Shown in pieces: positions 1-10,107 of a stretch of 64,000 nucleotides of DNA. How positions within the stretch are numbered: position 1 is the first letter of the stretch; each line of letters opens with the position of its first letter. The translations under genes and the position numbers were made by a program. The stretch is from Allium sativum. Taxonomy: Eukaryota > Streptophyta > Magnoliopsida > Asparagales > Amaryllidaceae. The DNA lies in NCBI GenBank assembly GCA_030737875.1, contig JASFAX010000020.1:31138688-31202687 (forward strand), in the 5' to 3' direction. The notes under the pieces were generated by a model. That model had not been told where the DNA came from, did no database searches, and worked only from the letters and a program-made list of their open reading frames with translations.

Positions 1-496
1 CAAGCCTAAGAGACGAATCAAATTAAAAGAAGATCAAATCTTAAAGCAACAACAACTAAATCAAATCAACGCCTACAACAAAGGATAGCATCTCAGATTT
101 CTGAATTAAAGATTCGCCATACGCTGTAAGTAGAGTGCTATTCCGATATGAATTAAATAATTGTGTTGATTTGTGTAATGTAAGAAATGGAATTGTGGCG
201 ATAATAATCTATATTTGTATGTTGCTTTGATGCAAAACGATTTGGGAATATTATGGTATACGATTGGATATTTGCAAATACGCGATTTGCGTTGGAAACG
301 AAATGGAATTGTGGCGATAGTGACTTATATTTGTATGTTATTTTGATTCTAACGATTTGGCAATGCTATGGTTTGATTCATACAAGTATATGGTTTATGT
401 TGACAACCACATGTGTGGAATTTTGATTGGGACTCATGCAAACATATGATTCGTATTGAAAACTACATGTTTGTGGTAGTTATTTACAACACCCAT

Positions 497-680
497 TTGA
501 TAATTGCAAGCATATGATTCATGTTGAAAGTAACAACTATATGTTGTAATAATTTATTTAATATTCATGCAAGTATATGATTCATGTCAACAACTATATG
601 TTGTAATAATTTATTTAAGATTCATGCAAGTATATGATTCATGTAAACAACTATATGTTATGATATTTTAATTGGGATTC
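497..680. repeat. ~60-bp tandem repeat, about 3 units, in LTR
   Basis: Units contain the phrase ATATGATTCATGT, then ACAACTATATGTT, then an AT-rich spacer. The 3' LTR has the same array at about 6425-6600, with small differences. It lies in the transcribed part of the LTR, inside the putative leader intron. Confidence 0.7.
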
Positions 681-1309
681 ATGCAAGTCTATGATCTATT
701 GTTTTGACAACATGATGTAAAATTCTATGGTCATCTTTAGTGTAATTTGATTCACCTAAGTATTATGATTCATATGAAGTTATGTTGGAATTGGCATCAT
801 AGTTTAAGTATAAAAATCATATTTTTGTGATAGTGACAAAAGCAGGCATCTTTGTAAATTTGTATTAATTTTATGAACATGACTAAACTATGTTCGTTAT
901 TATGCCCAATTGAAAAACATGTTTTTAGGCTCATGTTGTTATCATAAGTTACATTAGAATTACATTAGAATTACATTCCTCTTGCAAGTTTACGTAGATA
1001 AAATAAAAACCATGATGTAAGTTTAGATATGTTTATGCTATAATTCTATGAATAGAATGAAAACCATGATTCATATAAGAATTAAGTTGGGATAATTTTA
1101 GTTGAACCATACTTTTGTATTAGTGACAAAAGTAAGCACCTTTTTGTTAACATGTAGTGATTTTATGAACACGATTAGTTTATGCCTAAATAAAAATATA
1201 GGCTTATATTTTTAGTCAAGACCTGTGCCAATAATAATGATATCTAATTTAGTTAGATTCTTAATTTGAAGTTTACATGGTTAGTTGAACCTATGATTCA
1301 TGTATTAAT

Positions 1310-1482
1310 TATGCCATGATTATATGAATAGGACGATGCATGTTTAAGTACTGCTTATGCCATAATAATATGAATAAAATAATTCATGTTTAAGTATTGT
1401 CTATGCATTAACCATATGAATAGAATGATTTATGTTTAAGTATTGTTTATGCTATGATTATATGGATAAAATGATTCATGTT
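1310..1482. repeat. 46-bp tandem repeat, ~3.7 units, in LTR
   Basis: Each unit starts TATGC, contains ATATGAATA and a run close to ATGTTTAAGTA, and is 46 bp long with scattered substitutions. The homologous array in the 3' LTR starts at 7247. Confidence 0.75.
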
Positions 1483-1890
1483 ATGCCATGATTGTATGAT
1501 GTTACAATTGCAAGTTCACATGTGCCTATTTTATGTTAATTGAATCGTTCGTTGCAAGTTCATGCGTTCACACTCCCTTTTTTCATGTTATCTTATAAAC
1601 ACCATGTTATAAGCCTCCCCTTTTCATTTGGCTAAATTGGGTTTAAGTATTAAACCCAATACACCTTACGTTGGAGCGAACATATAATACGGGGGTAATG
1701 ACGTTTGGGCTAAAATATAGAACATATGTGTTGGCATGTTTAACGCATGCCAACAACCTTGAAAGAACAATTAAGTGGCATAAATGAAATTTAACCAATA
1801 AAGACGAATTTGAATAATGGGCCGCAAATATTTACATATAAAAAGAAAAGAGACAAAATATGTAAATGTAGAAAAATACGATGTGTTTAA

Positions 1891-2090
1891 CCCGAGGTTG
1901 GATTGAGTTGTGATGTAAAACTGCCCGGAACCGCCCGGCTGTCCAGTAGTCACAACAATACCTATCCAATGTGGGTGGTTAAACACGGAGCCCAGTAAGG
2001 ACCCGAGGTTAGACTGAGTTGTGGCGTAAGACTGCCCGGACCCAACCGGCAACAGGCAGCCACAACAATACCTGTCTAATGTGAGAGGTC
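1891..2090 (+). other. Paired hairpin modules A and B in TR-GAG 1 5' LTR
   Basis: There are two tandem modules of about 90 bp. Module A pairs TTGGAT (1898-1903) with ATCCAA (1964-1969) and GTTGTGA (1907-1913) with TCACAAC (1950-1956). Module B pairs TTAGAC (2009-2014) with GTCTAA (2074-2079) and GTTGTGGC (2018-2025) with GCCACAAC (2059-2066). The left internal loop is TGA and the right AATACCT in both. The apical loops share a GCCCGGA core. Stem bases differ between modules, yet pairing is kept. The same pair occurs in the 3' LTR at 7828-8028. What it does is unknown; RNA structure is inferred from pairing alone. Confidence 0.75.
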
Positions 2091-3217
2091 AAGGCTTTAA
2101 TAAGACAATTAAGGCTGAGTCAGGATTGATAGGATTAAGTAAATTATATTAATACTTAATCAAAATGGAACATGCTAAACTAAACAGACTGATTGGGGGG
2201 TTAGGTTTATAAAACACTTAACCAACTTAGCATGTTGGCTAGAAATAGAAAACCTAGTAGCAGAGGACCCTTTTCGCAATAACCCTACAAGGTATCATGA
2301 TACCCTGAAACTAGGCAGGGTGGGGCACGATTTCTGGGCTGATTGTAAGAGGTCAAATCGACGGCGGTGGTGTAGCAGTGTAGGTTCTAACGGGGTGCGG
2401 GCGTGCACACACTCCGGCGTAGAAAAATAAGGCACTGGGCACCAGTAGCATACCTGTGCATTCTAGGGTTGTGTCGGGCCACCACCATGGGACTTGATAC
2501 ACCCCATGGTGGGACCAGCATAGGTAACTACAACATCGGGGGCCGTAAGACACATGTAACTATGCGAGTAGGAGCCGATCATTATAAAATGGATCACTTC
2601 ACCCTGATTATGGGGTGCCAGTTGGGAACTAGTTTATATGGGTTCAGAGATTAAAATGGGGTACGATAGTATATTCGACCCTAGACAACTTAACTAAGTT
2701 TATGGTGCTTTCCCATTTCTAGTTTATACTTATCATACCCAGTTCTTTATTCATAGACTGAATAGTCCTAGACTTACTCAGGCTTTATGTCTGACTCTAC
2801 TTTTCTTTCGTCTTCTTTCCTTCCGTTCCCCCCCCCCCGGTCCACAGGGAGGGAATACCGCAGCTTGACCAGCCTTCATATCCAGCTTGAAGAGAAAGAA
2901 TGTATTGCTTGGATCTTTTCGTTTTGGACTATGGCTTTGGACAGCAACTATGGGACTTTTGCAGTTTATTTATGTTTTCTTTATGCTTCTTTAAATAATG
3001 TAATCAAGACAGTTATGATTTTGGAAATATTGTAAGACAATTATGGCATGGTTTGTGTAACACATATTTTAATGAAATAAAAGTTGTTGTTTTCCGCTGT
3101 TCAAAAATATGTGTTCTTATATCTGTCTTGTATATCTGTGACTTATACTTATAAACCTCCACCAAAATTAGGGCATTCCCTTTGAGAGTGACCCTAACGG
3201 AGGTGGGGTGTTTCACT

Positions 3218-3229
3218 TGGTATCAGAGC
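3218..3229 (+). other. Primer-binding site (initiator tRNA-Met type)
   Basis: TGGTATCAGAGC lies three bases after the LTR end. It is the plant retrotransposon primer site complementary to the 3' end of initiator tRNA-Met. It fixes the LTR boundary at 3215 and the element orientation as plus. Confidence 0.92.
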
Positions 3230-3394
3230 ATAGGTTTACCAGATAAGATAAAAAGTTTTGAAAATTTATTTTCAAAAAAGAAATTTAAAGAAGCATTTTT
3301 AAAAGAAAAATATTATTTTATTTTTAAAAAAAAAAGGCAAAGTGCCCCCAAAGCCATAGGTACTATCTCTTATCCTTCGTTTTGAATCTATCCT

Positions 3395-3405
3395 TTTTGT
3401 TTCAG
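3395..3405 (+). promoter_or_regulatory. Putative 3' splice site just before gag ATG
   Basis: A pyrimidine-rich tract ending in TTTCAG stops one base before the gag ATG at 3407. It would pair with the GTAAGT at 126-131 to remove a 3,280-nt leader intron that includes the primer-binding site. This is inferred from motif strength and from the same arrangement in three other elements of the window. Confidence 0.5.
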
Positions 3406-3406
3406 C

Positions 3407-4435
3407 ATGTCCGAAGAACTTAACATGCCAGAGGGTGTATCAATACCTGGTTGGTTTAGACGGTTCTTAGAAGCAAGGGCCACTCAGCCAGGTCCTACCG
3501 TTCCTCCTCCCCCAGCTGCAGGAAATCATCCAGCTGCAGCAGCACCTCTTCCTCCACCTCCTCCACGGGGAAACACGTTTGCTAAGATATGTAAAGATTT
3601 TAAAGCTATGGGAGGAAAGGATTTTCATGGAACTGAGTCCTTCGTGGCAGCTAGAAATTGGCTGAAAGAAACCGAGGACTTATTCATCATCTTTGAGGTA
3701 GAAGATAGACAGAAAGTACAACTGGCAGTATGGCTACTAAAGGGTGAGGCTTCCTACTAGTGGGAAGTCACTAATGCAGAAAGACCGGTGGAAACATGGG
3801 AGGAATTTAGGGCAAGGTTTGAGGCTAAATTTCTCTCGGAAGCTGAAAGGAGTCTTCAGTTGGAAAAATTCTTATTTCTTAAGCAAGGGAATATGACAGT
3901 CAAAGAGTATGTTAATCAATTCAATGAGCTGGCTAGGTTTGGGCTGGACCTAGTCAACACCCCGCACAAGAAGGCTCTCCGCTTTGTCAAAGGGTTGAAT
4001 GAGCCATTACATAGTTTGGCCATGACCCATATACCCATAGGAGCTATGTACGAAAGGTTGGTGCAGATGGCATTGCTGAACGAGGAAGATAAGGACAAGA
4101 AGGAAACAGAGGCAGAAAACTCTCAAGGGAAGAAAGAGGTCAAGCCCAACGATTCTAAGAATAAGAAGGTAGACCCCGAGAAAGGAGGCAAGAACAACAA
4201 CTCACGTGATGAAAGGAAATGCAATTATTGTGGTACGGAAGGGCACATAGCCAAGGATTGTAGAAAGAGGAAGAGAAAGCAAGGTGAATGTTTTCATTGT
4301 GGGAAGACTGGACACATCAGCAAAGACTGCCCTGAGAAGCAGACCGGACCTTCTGGCGGTACATCGTTAACTTATTCTAGATGCTTTGTTTTATCCTATT
4401 TCTCTCCTCGATCCTATCTTGAGAACCATAGGTAG
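3407..4435 (+). CDS. gag: Gag of TR-GAG element 1, one in-frame amber stop
   Basis: This is a retrotransposon Gag that would form the nucleocapsid and package RNA. ATG 3407 opens a frame of 342 codons, broken once by TAG at 3758-3760. That codon falls where the family has the first of two conserved Trp (…GEA-x-x-W-W), so a TGG-to-TAG change is likely. Residues ~20-50 are Pro/Ala-rich, followed by a capsid region with a WEEFRARFEAKFL-type motif near codons 130-142, a Lys/Glu-rich linker, and two CCHC zinc knuckles near 4218-4335 (CNYC…GHIAKDC and CFHC…GHISKDC). The C-terminal tail is short. No protease, reverse transcriptase, RNase H or integrase follows; about 510 bp of non-coding DNA leads to the polypurine tract. 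Mobility would depend on enzymes from an autonomous gypsy element. Confidence 0.88.
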
Positions 4436-4945
4436 AATCTTTTTGGATGTAAACATGTAGTTGAAACATGTTATGGATGATGGTTGCAAGTGGTTGCAAG
4501 TGATTGCTAGTGGTTGCTCGTGGTTGCATATACACACACAATCTAGGTTTTAGATCGGCTCAGTCACTTCATATTGCATATGCATATATGTTTGCATTCG
4601 TATATGGTTGAACTTTAATGTGTTGCCACATGGATGTTGCATTTGTATGAATGATTGTGCACTCATGTAGAATCATGAATAGGAAAACTTTGCAAACATA
4701 ATGGATTCATGGCACTCACATAATTCGCATTAAGGAGGTCAACTGAATCAGTAGACCACCTGATTTTGCATTAGATAAGTACATGTACACACACACTTCG
4801 CATATGATCATGAAGCATTAGAAGTCTTTTAAGGACAATGGATACTCGTGTTTGATGGATGAGTAGATGGATGTTTGGATGTTAGGATATACATTACTCC
4901 TAACTTGAAGATTTCGGGGACGAAATCCTTTTAAGTGGGAGAGAA
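4436..4945 (+). other. Non-coding 3' interior with polypurine tract
   Basis: This is AT-rich DNA without a coding frame. It ends with the phrase GACGAAATCCTTTTAAGT and a purine tract at about 4933-4944 immediately before the 3' LTR. The purine tract primes plus-strand synthesis in this class. There is no trace of pol, so the element looks built without pol rather than recently deleted. Confidence 0.8.
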
Positions 4946-5207
4946 TGTAACACCCCGTGTATTCTATAACAGTGAGATTCACAAATTAAAGTATAATTAA
5001 TTTCAAATCAAAGAATTAAGGGAAACGGGTTACGCCATTGCATTCGCCTCGAAATTCTGCTTGAGATAGAGTCCGAGTTTACGCAAAACGGATAACGTGT
5101 GAAGAAGATATCTTTAATTTAAATATCGCAGCAAAACATGAAAAAAAAGAAGAATGGGAAACGAATAATGTTTAGCATTGTTCTAGGGTTTGTAAGCAAA
5201 AGACTTA

Positions 5208-5275
5208 GTAGCTCATTTGGTTGGAACACATGACTTGCATACAAAAGGTACAGAGTTCGATCCTCGCCAGCGCCC
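5208..5275 (+). other. tRNA-like segment inside LTR
   Basis: TAGCTCATTTGG fits an RNA polymerase III A box with one mismatch, and GTTCGATCC about 45 bases on fits the B-box core. Acceptor and anticodon stems do not form, so it is not a functional tRNA. It may be a captured tRNA-derived (SINE-head-like) fragment in U3. Whether it drives transcription is unknown. Confidence 0.45.
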
Positions 5276-5389
5276 TATTTTTGTTTTAGGGGAATGGCTT
5301 AAAATAGCCTAGTGTGAACGCAGTTCAAAAAGTGGTTTAGTGTGAAAATGGGTAATTGGAAAGATAGAGAAAAAAATGAATATATATAA

Positions 5390-5413
5390 TATATATATAC
5401 ATATACGCATATA

Positions 5414-5448
<35 letters not shown>

Positions 5449-5450
5449 GA
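5390..5450. repeat. (AT)n microsatellite in LTR
   Basis: An alternating AT tract with CATA interruptions in the U3 part of the TR-GAG 1 3' LTR. Confidence 0.9.
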
Positions 5451-5668
5451 CGTGTACGCATCATGTAGCGTACGTTGCGCATTTTTGGTTGTCAAGGATG
5501 GTTTTTTTTTTTTGGCCTTCTCCAATTTTTAATTATGACAAATTAAAGGTAAGAAAATATTTATTCATATATAAATAAATATTTATATATGGGTAATTAA
5601 TACGGTAAAGGGGAAAATGTATCTATTAAATACGTATTTACGTTTGAATTGGTGAACATTTAATACGC

Positions 5669-5730
5669 TGAGTCATTTCTGACTCATCGTTGAGTCAATG
5701 CTGAGTCATTTCTGACTCATGGCTGAGTCA
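5669..5730 (+). promoter_or_regulatory. Six TGASTCA (bZIP/GCN4-type) sites at 11-bp spacing
   Basis: Seven-base sites start at 5669, 5680, 5691, 5702, 5713 and 5724, exactly 11 bp apart. They read TGAGTCA, TGACTCA, TGAGTCA, TGAGTCA, TGACTCA, TGAGTCA. TGASTCA is the core bound by GCN4/Opaque2-type bZIP factors. The array ends 80 bp before the TATA box at 5810, so it is well placed as an upstream activator with all sites on one helix face. Confidence 0.8.
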
Positions 5731-5809
5731 ATAGGATAACTCTATCCTGACTGAACGGTTGTGGTCATTTCTAGGATTAATCAAACGGCCTAAATTAATC
5801 CTAAAATTC

Positions 5810-5817
5810 TATATATA
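5810..5817 (+). promoter_or_regulatory. LTR TATA box, TR-GAG 1
   Basis: TATATATA follows the TGASTCA array. A start near 5840 would give a leader of ~210 nt before the GTAAGT at 6052. The homologous box of the 5' LTR is outside the window. Confidence 0.65.
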
Positions 5818-6051
5818 CAACTCAAACCTAACCTAAACTCACACAAATAATAGAATACAATAGCCGTCATGCTGCTGGGGAGAAACTAAGAATGGCCGTC
5901 AATTAGAAAGCCTAGAGACAAGCCAACAAGCCTAAGAGACGAATCAAATTAAAAGAAGATCAAATCTTAAAGCAACAACAACTAAATCAAATCAACGCCT
6001 ACAACAAAGGATAGCATCTCAGATTTCTGAATTAAAGATTCGCCATACGCT

Positions 6052-6057
6052 GTAAGT
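6052..6057 (+). promoter_or_regulatory. 5' splice site consensus in LTR (copy at 126-131)
   Basis: GTAAGT is present in both LTR copies at the same place. In the 5' LTR (126-131) it could be spliced to 3405. Confidence 0.45.
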
Positions 6058-7827
6058 AGAGTGCTATTCCGATATGAATTAAATAATTGTGTTGATTTGT
6101 GTAATGTAAGAAATGGAATTGTGGCGATAATAATCTATATTTGTATGTTGCTTTGATGCAAAACGATTTGGGAATATTATGGTATACGATTGGATATTTG
6201 CAAATACGCGATTTGCGTTGGGAACGAAATGGAATTGTGGTGATAATGACTTATATTTGTATGTTATTTTGATTCTAACGATTTGGCAATGCTATGGTTT
6301 GATTCATACAAGTATATGGTTTATGTTGACAACCACATGTGTGGAATTTTGATTGGGACTCATGCAAACATATGATTCATATTGAAAACTACATGTTTGT
6401 GGTAGTTATTTACAACGCCCATTTGATAATTGCAAGCATATGATTCATGTTGAAAGTAACAACTATATGTTGTAATAATTTATTTAAGATTCATGCAAGT
6501 ATATGATTCATGTTAACAACTATATGTTGTAATAATTTATTTAAGATTCATGCAAGTATATGATTCATGTTAACAATTATATGTTAAGATATTTTAATTG
6601 GAATTCATGCAAGTCTATGATCTATTGTTTTGACAACATGATGTAAAATTCTATGGTCATCTTTAGTGTAATTTGATTCACCTAAGTATTATGATTCATA
6701 TGAACTTATGTTGGAATTGGCATCATAGTTCAAGTATAAAAATCATATTTTTGTGATAGTGACAAAAGCACGCATCTTTGTAAATTTGTATTAATTTTAT
6801 GAACATGACTAAACTATGTTCGTTATTATGCCCAATTGAAAAACATGTTTTTAGGCTCATGTTGTTATCATAAGTTACATTAGAATTACATTAGAATTAC
6901 ATTAGAATTACATTCCTCTTGCAAGTTTACATAGATAAAATAAAAACCATGATGTAAGTTTAGATATGTTTATGCTATAATTCTATGAATAGAATGAAAA
7001 TCATGATTCATATAAGAATTAAGTTGGGATAATTTTAGTTGAACCATACTTTTGTATTAGTGACAAAAGTAAGCACCTTTTTGTTAACATGTAGTGATTT
7101 TATGAACACGATTAGTTTATGCCTAAATAAAAATATAGGCTTATATTTTTAGTCAAGACCTGTGCCAATAATAATGATATCTAATTTAGTTAGATTCTTA
7201 ATTTCAAGTTTACATGGTTAGTTGAACCTATGATTCATGTATTAATTATGCCATGATTATATGAATAGAACGATGCATGTTTAAGTACTGCTTATGCCAT
7301 AATAATATGAATAAAATAATTCATGTTTAAGTATTGTCTATGCATTAACCATATGAATAGAATGATTTATGTTTAAGTATTGTTTATGCTATGATTATAT
7401 GGATAAAATGATTCATGTTATGCCATGATTGTATGATGTTACAATTGCAAGTTCACATGTGCCTATTTTATGTTAATTGAATCGTTCGTTGCAAGTTCAT
7501 GCGTTCACACTCCCTTTTTTCATGTTACCTTATAAACACCATGCTATAGGCCTCCCCTTTTCATTTGGCTAAATTGGGTTTAAGTATTAAACCCAATACA
7601 CCTTACGTTGGAGCGAACGTATAATACGGGGGTAATGACGTTTGGGCTAAAATATAGAACATATGTGTTGGCATGTTTAACGCATGCCAACAACCTTGAA
7701 AGAACAATTAAGTGGCATAAATGAAATTTAACCAATAAAGACGAATTTGAATAATGGGCCGCAAATATTTACATATAAAAAGAAAAGAGACAAAATATGT
7801 AAATGTAGAAAAATACGATGTGTTTAA

Positions 7828-8028
7828 CCCGAGGTTGGATTGAGTTGTGATGTAAAACTGCCCGAAACCGCCCGGCTGTCCAGTAGTCACAACAATACCT
7901 ATCCAATGTGGGTGGTTAAACACGGAGCCCAATAAGGACCCGAGGTTAGACTGAGTTGTGGCGTAAGACTGCCCGGACCCAACCGGCAACAGGCAGCCAC
8001 AACAATACCTGTCTAATGTGAGAGGTCA
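7828..8028 (+). other. Paired hairpin modules in TR-GAG 1 3' LTR
   Basis: Second copy of the modules at 1891-2090. The stems are unchanged; a G-to-A difference falls in the unpaired loop of module A (near 7864). Confidence 0.7.
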
Positions 8029-9157
8029 AGGCTTTAATAAGACAATTAAGACTGAGTCAGGATTGATAGGATTAAGTAAATTATATTAATACTTAATCAA
8101 AATGGAACATGCTAAACTAAATAGACTGATTGGGGGGTTAGGTTAATAAAACACTTAACCAACTTAGCATGTTGGCTAGAAATAGAAAACCTAGTAGCGG
8201 AGGACCCTTTTCGCAGTAACCCTACAAGGTATCATGATACCCTGAAACTAGGCAGGGTAGGGCACGATTACTGGGCTGATTGTAAGAGGTCAAATCGACG
8301 GCGGTGGTGCAGCAGTGTAGGTTCTAACGGGGTGCGGGCGTGCACACACTCCAGCGCAGAAAAATAAGGCACTGGGCACCAGTAGCATACCTGTGCATTC
8401 TAGGGTTGTGTCGGGCCGCCACCATGGGACTTGATACACCCCATGGTGGGACCAGCATAGGTAACTACAACATCGGGGGCCGTAAGACACATGTAACTAT
8501 GCGAGTAGGAGCCGATCATTATAAAATGGATCACTTCACCCTGATTATGGGGTGCCAGTTGGGAACTAGTTTATATGGGTTCAGAGATTAAAATGGGGTA
8601 CGATAGTATATTCGACCCTAGACAACTTAACTAAGTTTATGGTGCTTTCCCATTTCTAGTTTATACTTATCATACCCAGTTCTTTATTCATAGACTGAAT
8701 AGTCCTAGACTTACTCAGGCTTTATGTCTGACTCTACTTTTCTTTCGTCTTCTTTCCTTCCGTTCCCCCCCCCCCCCCCCGGTCCACAGGGAGGGAATAC
8801 CGCAGCTTGACCAGCCTTCATATCCAGCTTGAAGAGAAAGAATGTATTGCTTGGATCTTTTCGTTTTGGACTATGGCTTTGGACAGCAACTATGGGACTT
8901 TTGCAGTTTATTTATGTTTTCTTTATGCTTCTTTAAATAATGTAATCAAGACAGTTATGATTTTGGAAATATTGTAAGACAATTATGGCATGGTTTGTGT
9001 AACACATATTTTAATGAAATAAAAGTTGTTGTTTTCCGCTGTTCAAAAATATGTGTTCTTATATCTGTCTTGTATATCTGTGACTTATACTTATAAACCT
9101 CCACCAAAATTAGGGCATTCCCTTTGAGAGTGACCCTAACGGAGGTGAGGTGTTTCA

Positions 9158-10098
9158 GCATAGGTCCGGACTAGGGAGGTTAAGACGTCGTGACATCGGT
9201 AGATATGGTTGTGCACATCCTGAAAATAAAGGGTTGCCACTTTAGGAAGTGATACATCCTACTTTGGGGCCAACACAGGGTATCGATGGAGTTCCCTAAC
9301 CGATAGATTGGGGTAGTAATTAGGGTACATATAGTCTTGCTTGTTTAGGAGCCCGTTATTATCCTTAGGGGTAACACTGGTATGTTCAGTTGGTACGCTT
9401 GTTATTGTATGGGGTAAAATCTCTCACTAGAAGTACGCCTAAGTCTACCATCTTGTTGGGGATCATCTTGTTCATATGATACTAGTATTCGTGTAGAGAA
9501 AGAAAAGGACTAGGGAAGCGCTATTTAATCTATTATGTTTACCCTATTTACCTTGTCATACCTACCTTACATGTTATTATCCCTCTTATCTAGTTTATAT
9601 GCCCGTCATGATGCTTTTACGTATTTATATGCTAAAAGTAACTGGACTTGCCAGACTTTTATCTGGCCTATTTTGTTTTCTTTTCTTTCTCTTCTGTTCC
9701 TCCCTCCCCCCCACACACATAGGTTCTCAGGATGGGAATACTCAAGCTTGATCAGGATTCTTGTTTCCTTCTGCTTGGAGCTGCTTAGATGTATTGCTTG
9801 ATTTCATATCTTATCTACTATGGCTATGTTTTTGGGGATTATACTCTTTTCATATTTATTGTACTCTGATGATTTGGTACAAGACAGAAGTTTTCAGTTG
9901 ATGTACTGGGTTTTATGTATTTCAGACTCATGATGTAACTATGTTTTGAACCACGATGTTTTCTGTTAAATAAAGTTTTAAATTCCGCTGTTATTTTATA
10001 TCTGTCCTGTAATGTTTCTATTTCTGTTTACCTATAACGTTTCACGAAACTTAATGCATTCTCTTAAAGAGTGGCATTAACAGCTATGGGGTGTCACA
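9158..10098 (+). repeat. 3' part of a related LTR hosting TR-GAG 1
   Basis: This follows the TR-GAG 3' LTR directly and resembles its final kilobase in order and wording: a tract near GGGAATACTCAAGCTTGA, a C-rich patch, a Trp/Phe-like pyrimidine stretch, an AATAAA poly(A) signal near 9969 and an end resembling GGGGTGTCACA. The end at 10098 abuts the CACTA-1 transposase remnant. It is therefore the tail of an older, related LTR into which TR-GAG 1 inserted; its other end lies left of the window. The 88-codon ORF at 9535-9801 is not considered a gene. Confidence 0.6.
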
Positions 10099-10107
10099 TA
10101 TATAGTA

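Larger units (their letters stand above)
1..3215 (+). repeat. 5' LTR (left-truncated) of TR-GAG element 1
   Basis: This stretch is repeated almost base for base from 5927 to 9157, so it is the same LTR as the complete copy at 4946-9157 with about its first 980 bases beyond the window edge. It ends in TTTCA directly before a primer-binding site. By eye the two copies differ by roughly one percent plus small length changes, such as the C-run near 2830 (longer near 8767) and two versus three copies of a short ATTAGAATTAC unit. A poly(A) signal lies at 3076-3081. The copy holds tandem repeats at 497-680 and 1310-1482, paired hairpin modules at 1891-2090 and a strong 5' splice site at 126-131. No credible protein is encoded; the short ORFs here are chance. 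Confidence 0.93.
4946..9157 (+). repeat. Complete 3' LTR (4,212 bp) of TR-GAG element 1
   Basis: It begins TGTAACACCCC and ends GTGTTTCA, giving the canonical TG…CA ends. From 5927 on it matches 1-3215. Landmarks are a tRNA-like segment at 5208-5275, an (AT)n tract at 5390-5450, six TGASTCA sites at 5669-5730, a TATA box at 5810-5817, a 5' splice site at 6052-6057, hairpin modules at 7828-8028 and a poly(A) signal at 9018-9023. If transcription starts near 5840 and ends near 9045, R is about 3.2 kb, unusually long. The five bases after the LTR are GCATA; the partner duplication lies beyond the left window edge. Confidence 0.93.

Noticed and set aside
1771..2052. 93-codon minus-strand ORF repeated at 7708-7989
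   Set aside because: It lies over the hairpin modules of the LTR and is repeated only because the LTR is repeated; no protein features.
2353..2654. Overlapping ORFs on both strands in the LTR (also 8290-8591)
   Set aside because: Conserved between LTR copies by identity, not by coding constraint; both strands are open, no domain.
3407..4435. Amber codon in gag as programmed readthrough
   Set aside because: The second family has TAGs at several other places and typical Gln/Trp sites are hit, so mutation explains it better; kept only as an alternative.
5208..5275. Functional tRNA gene
   Set aside because: A and B boxes are present but acceptor and anticodon stems do not pair.
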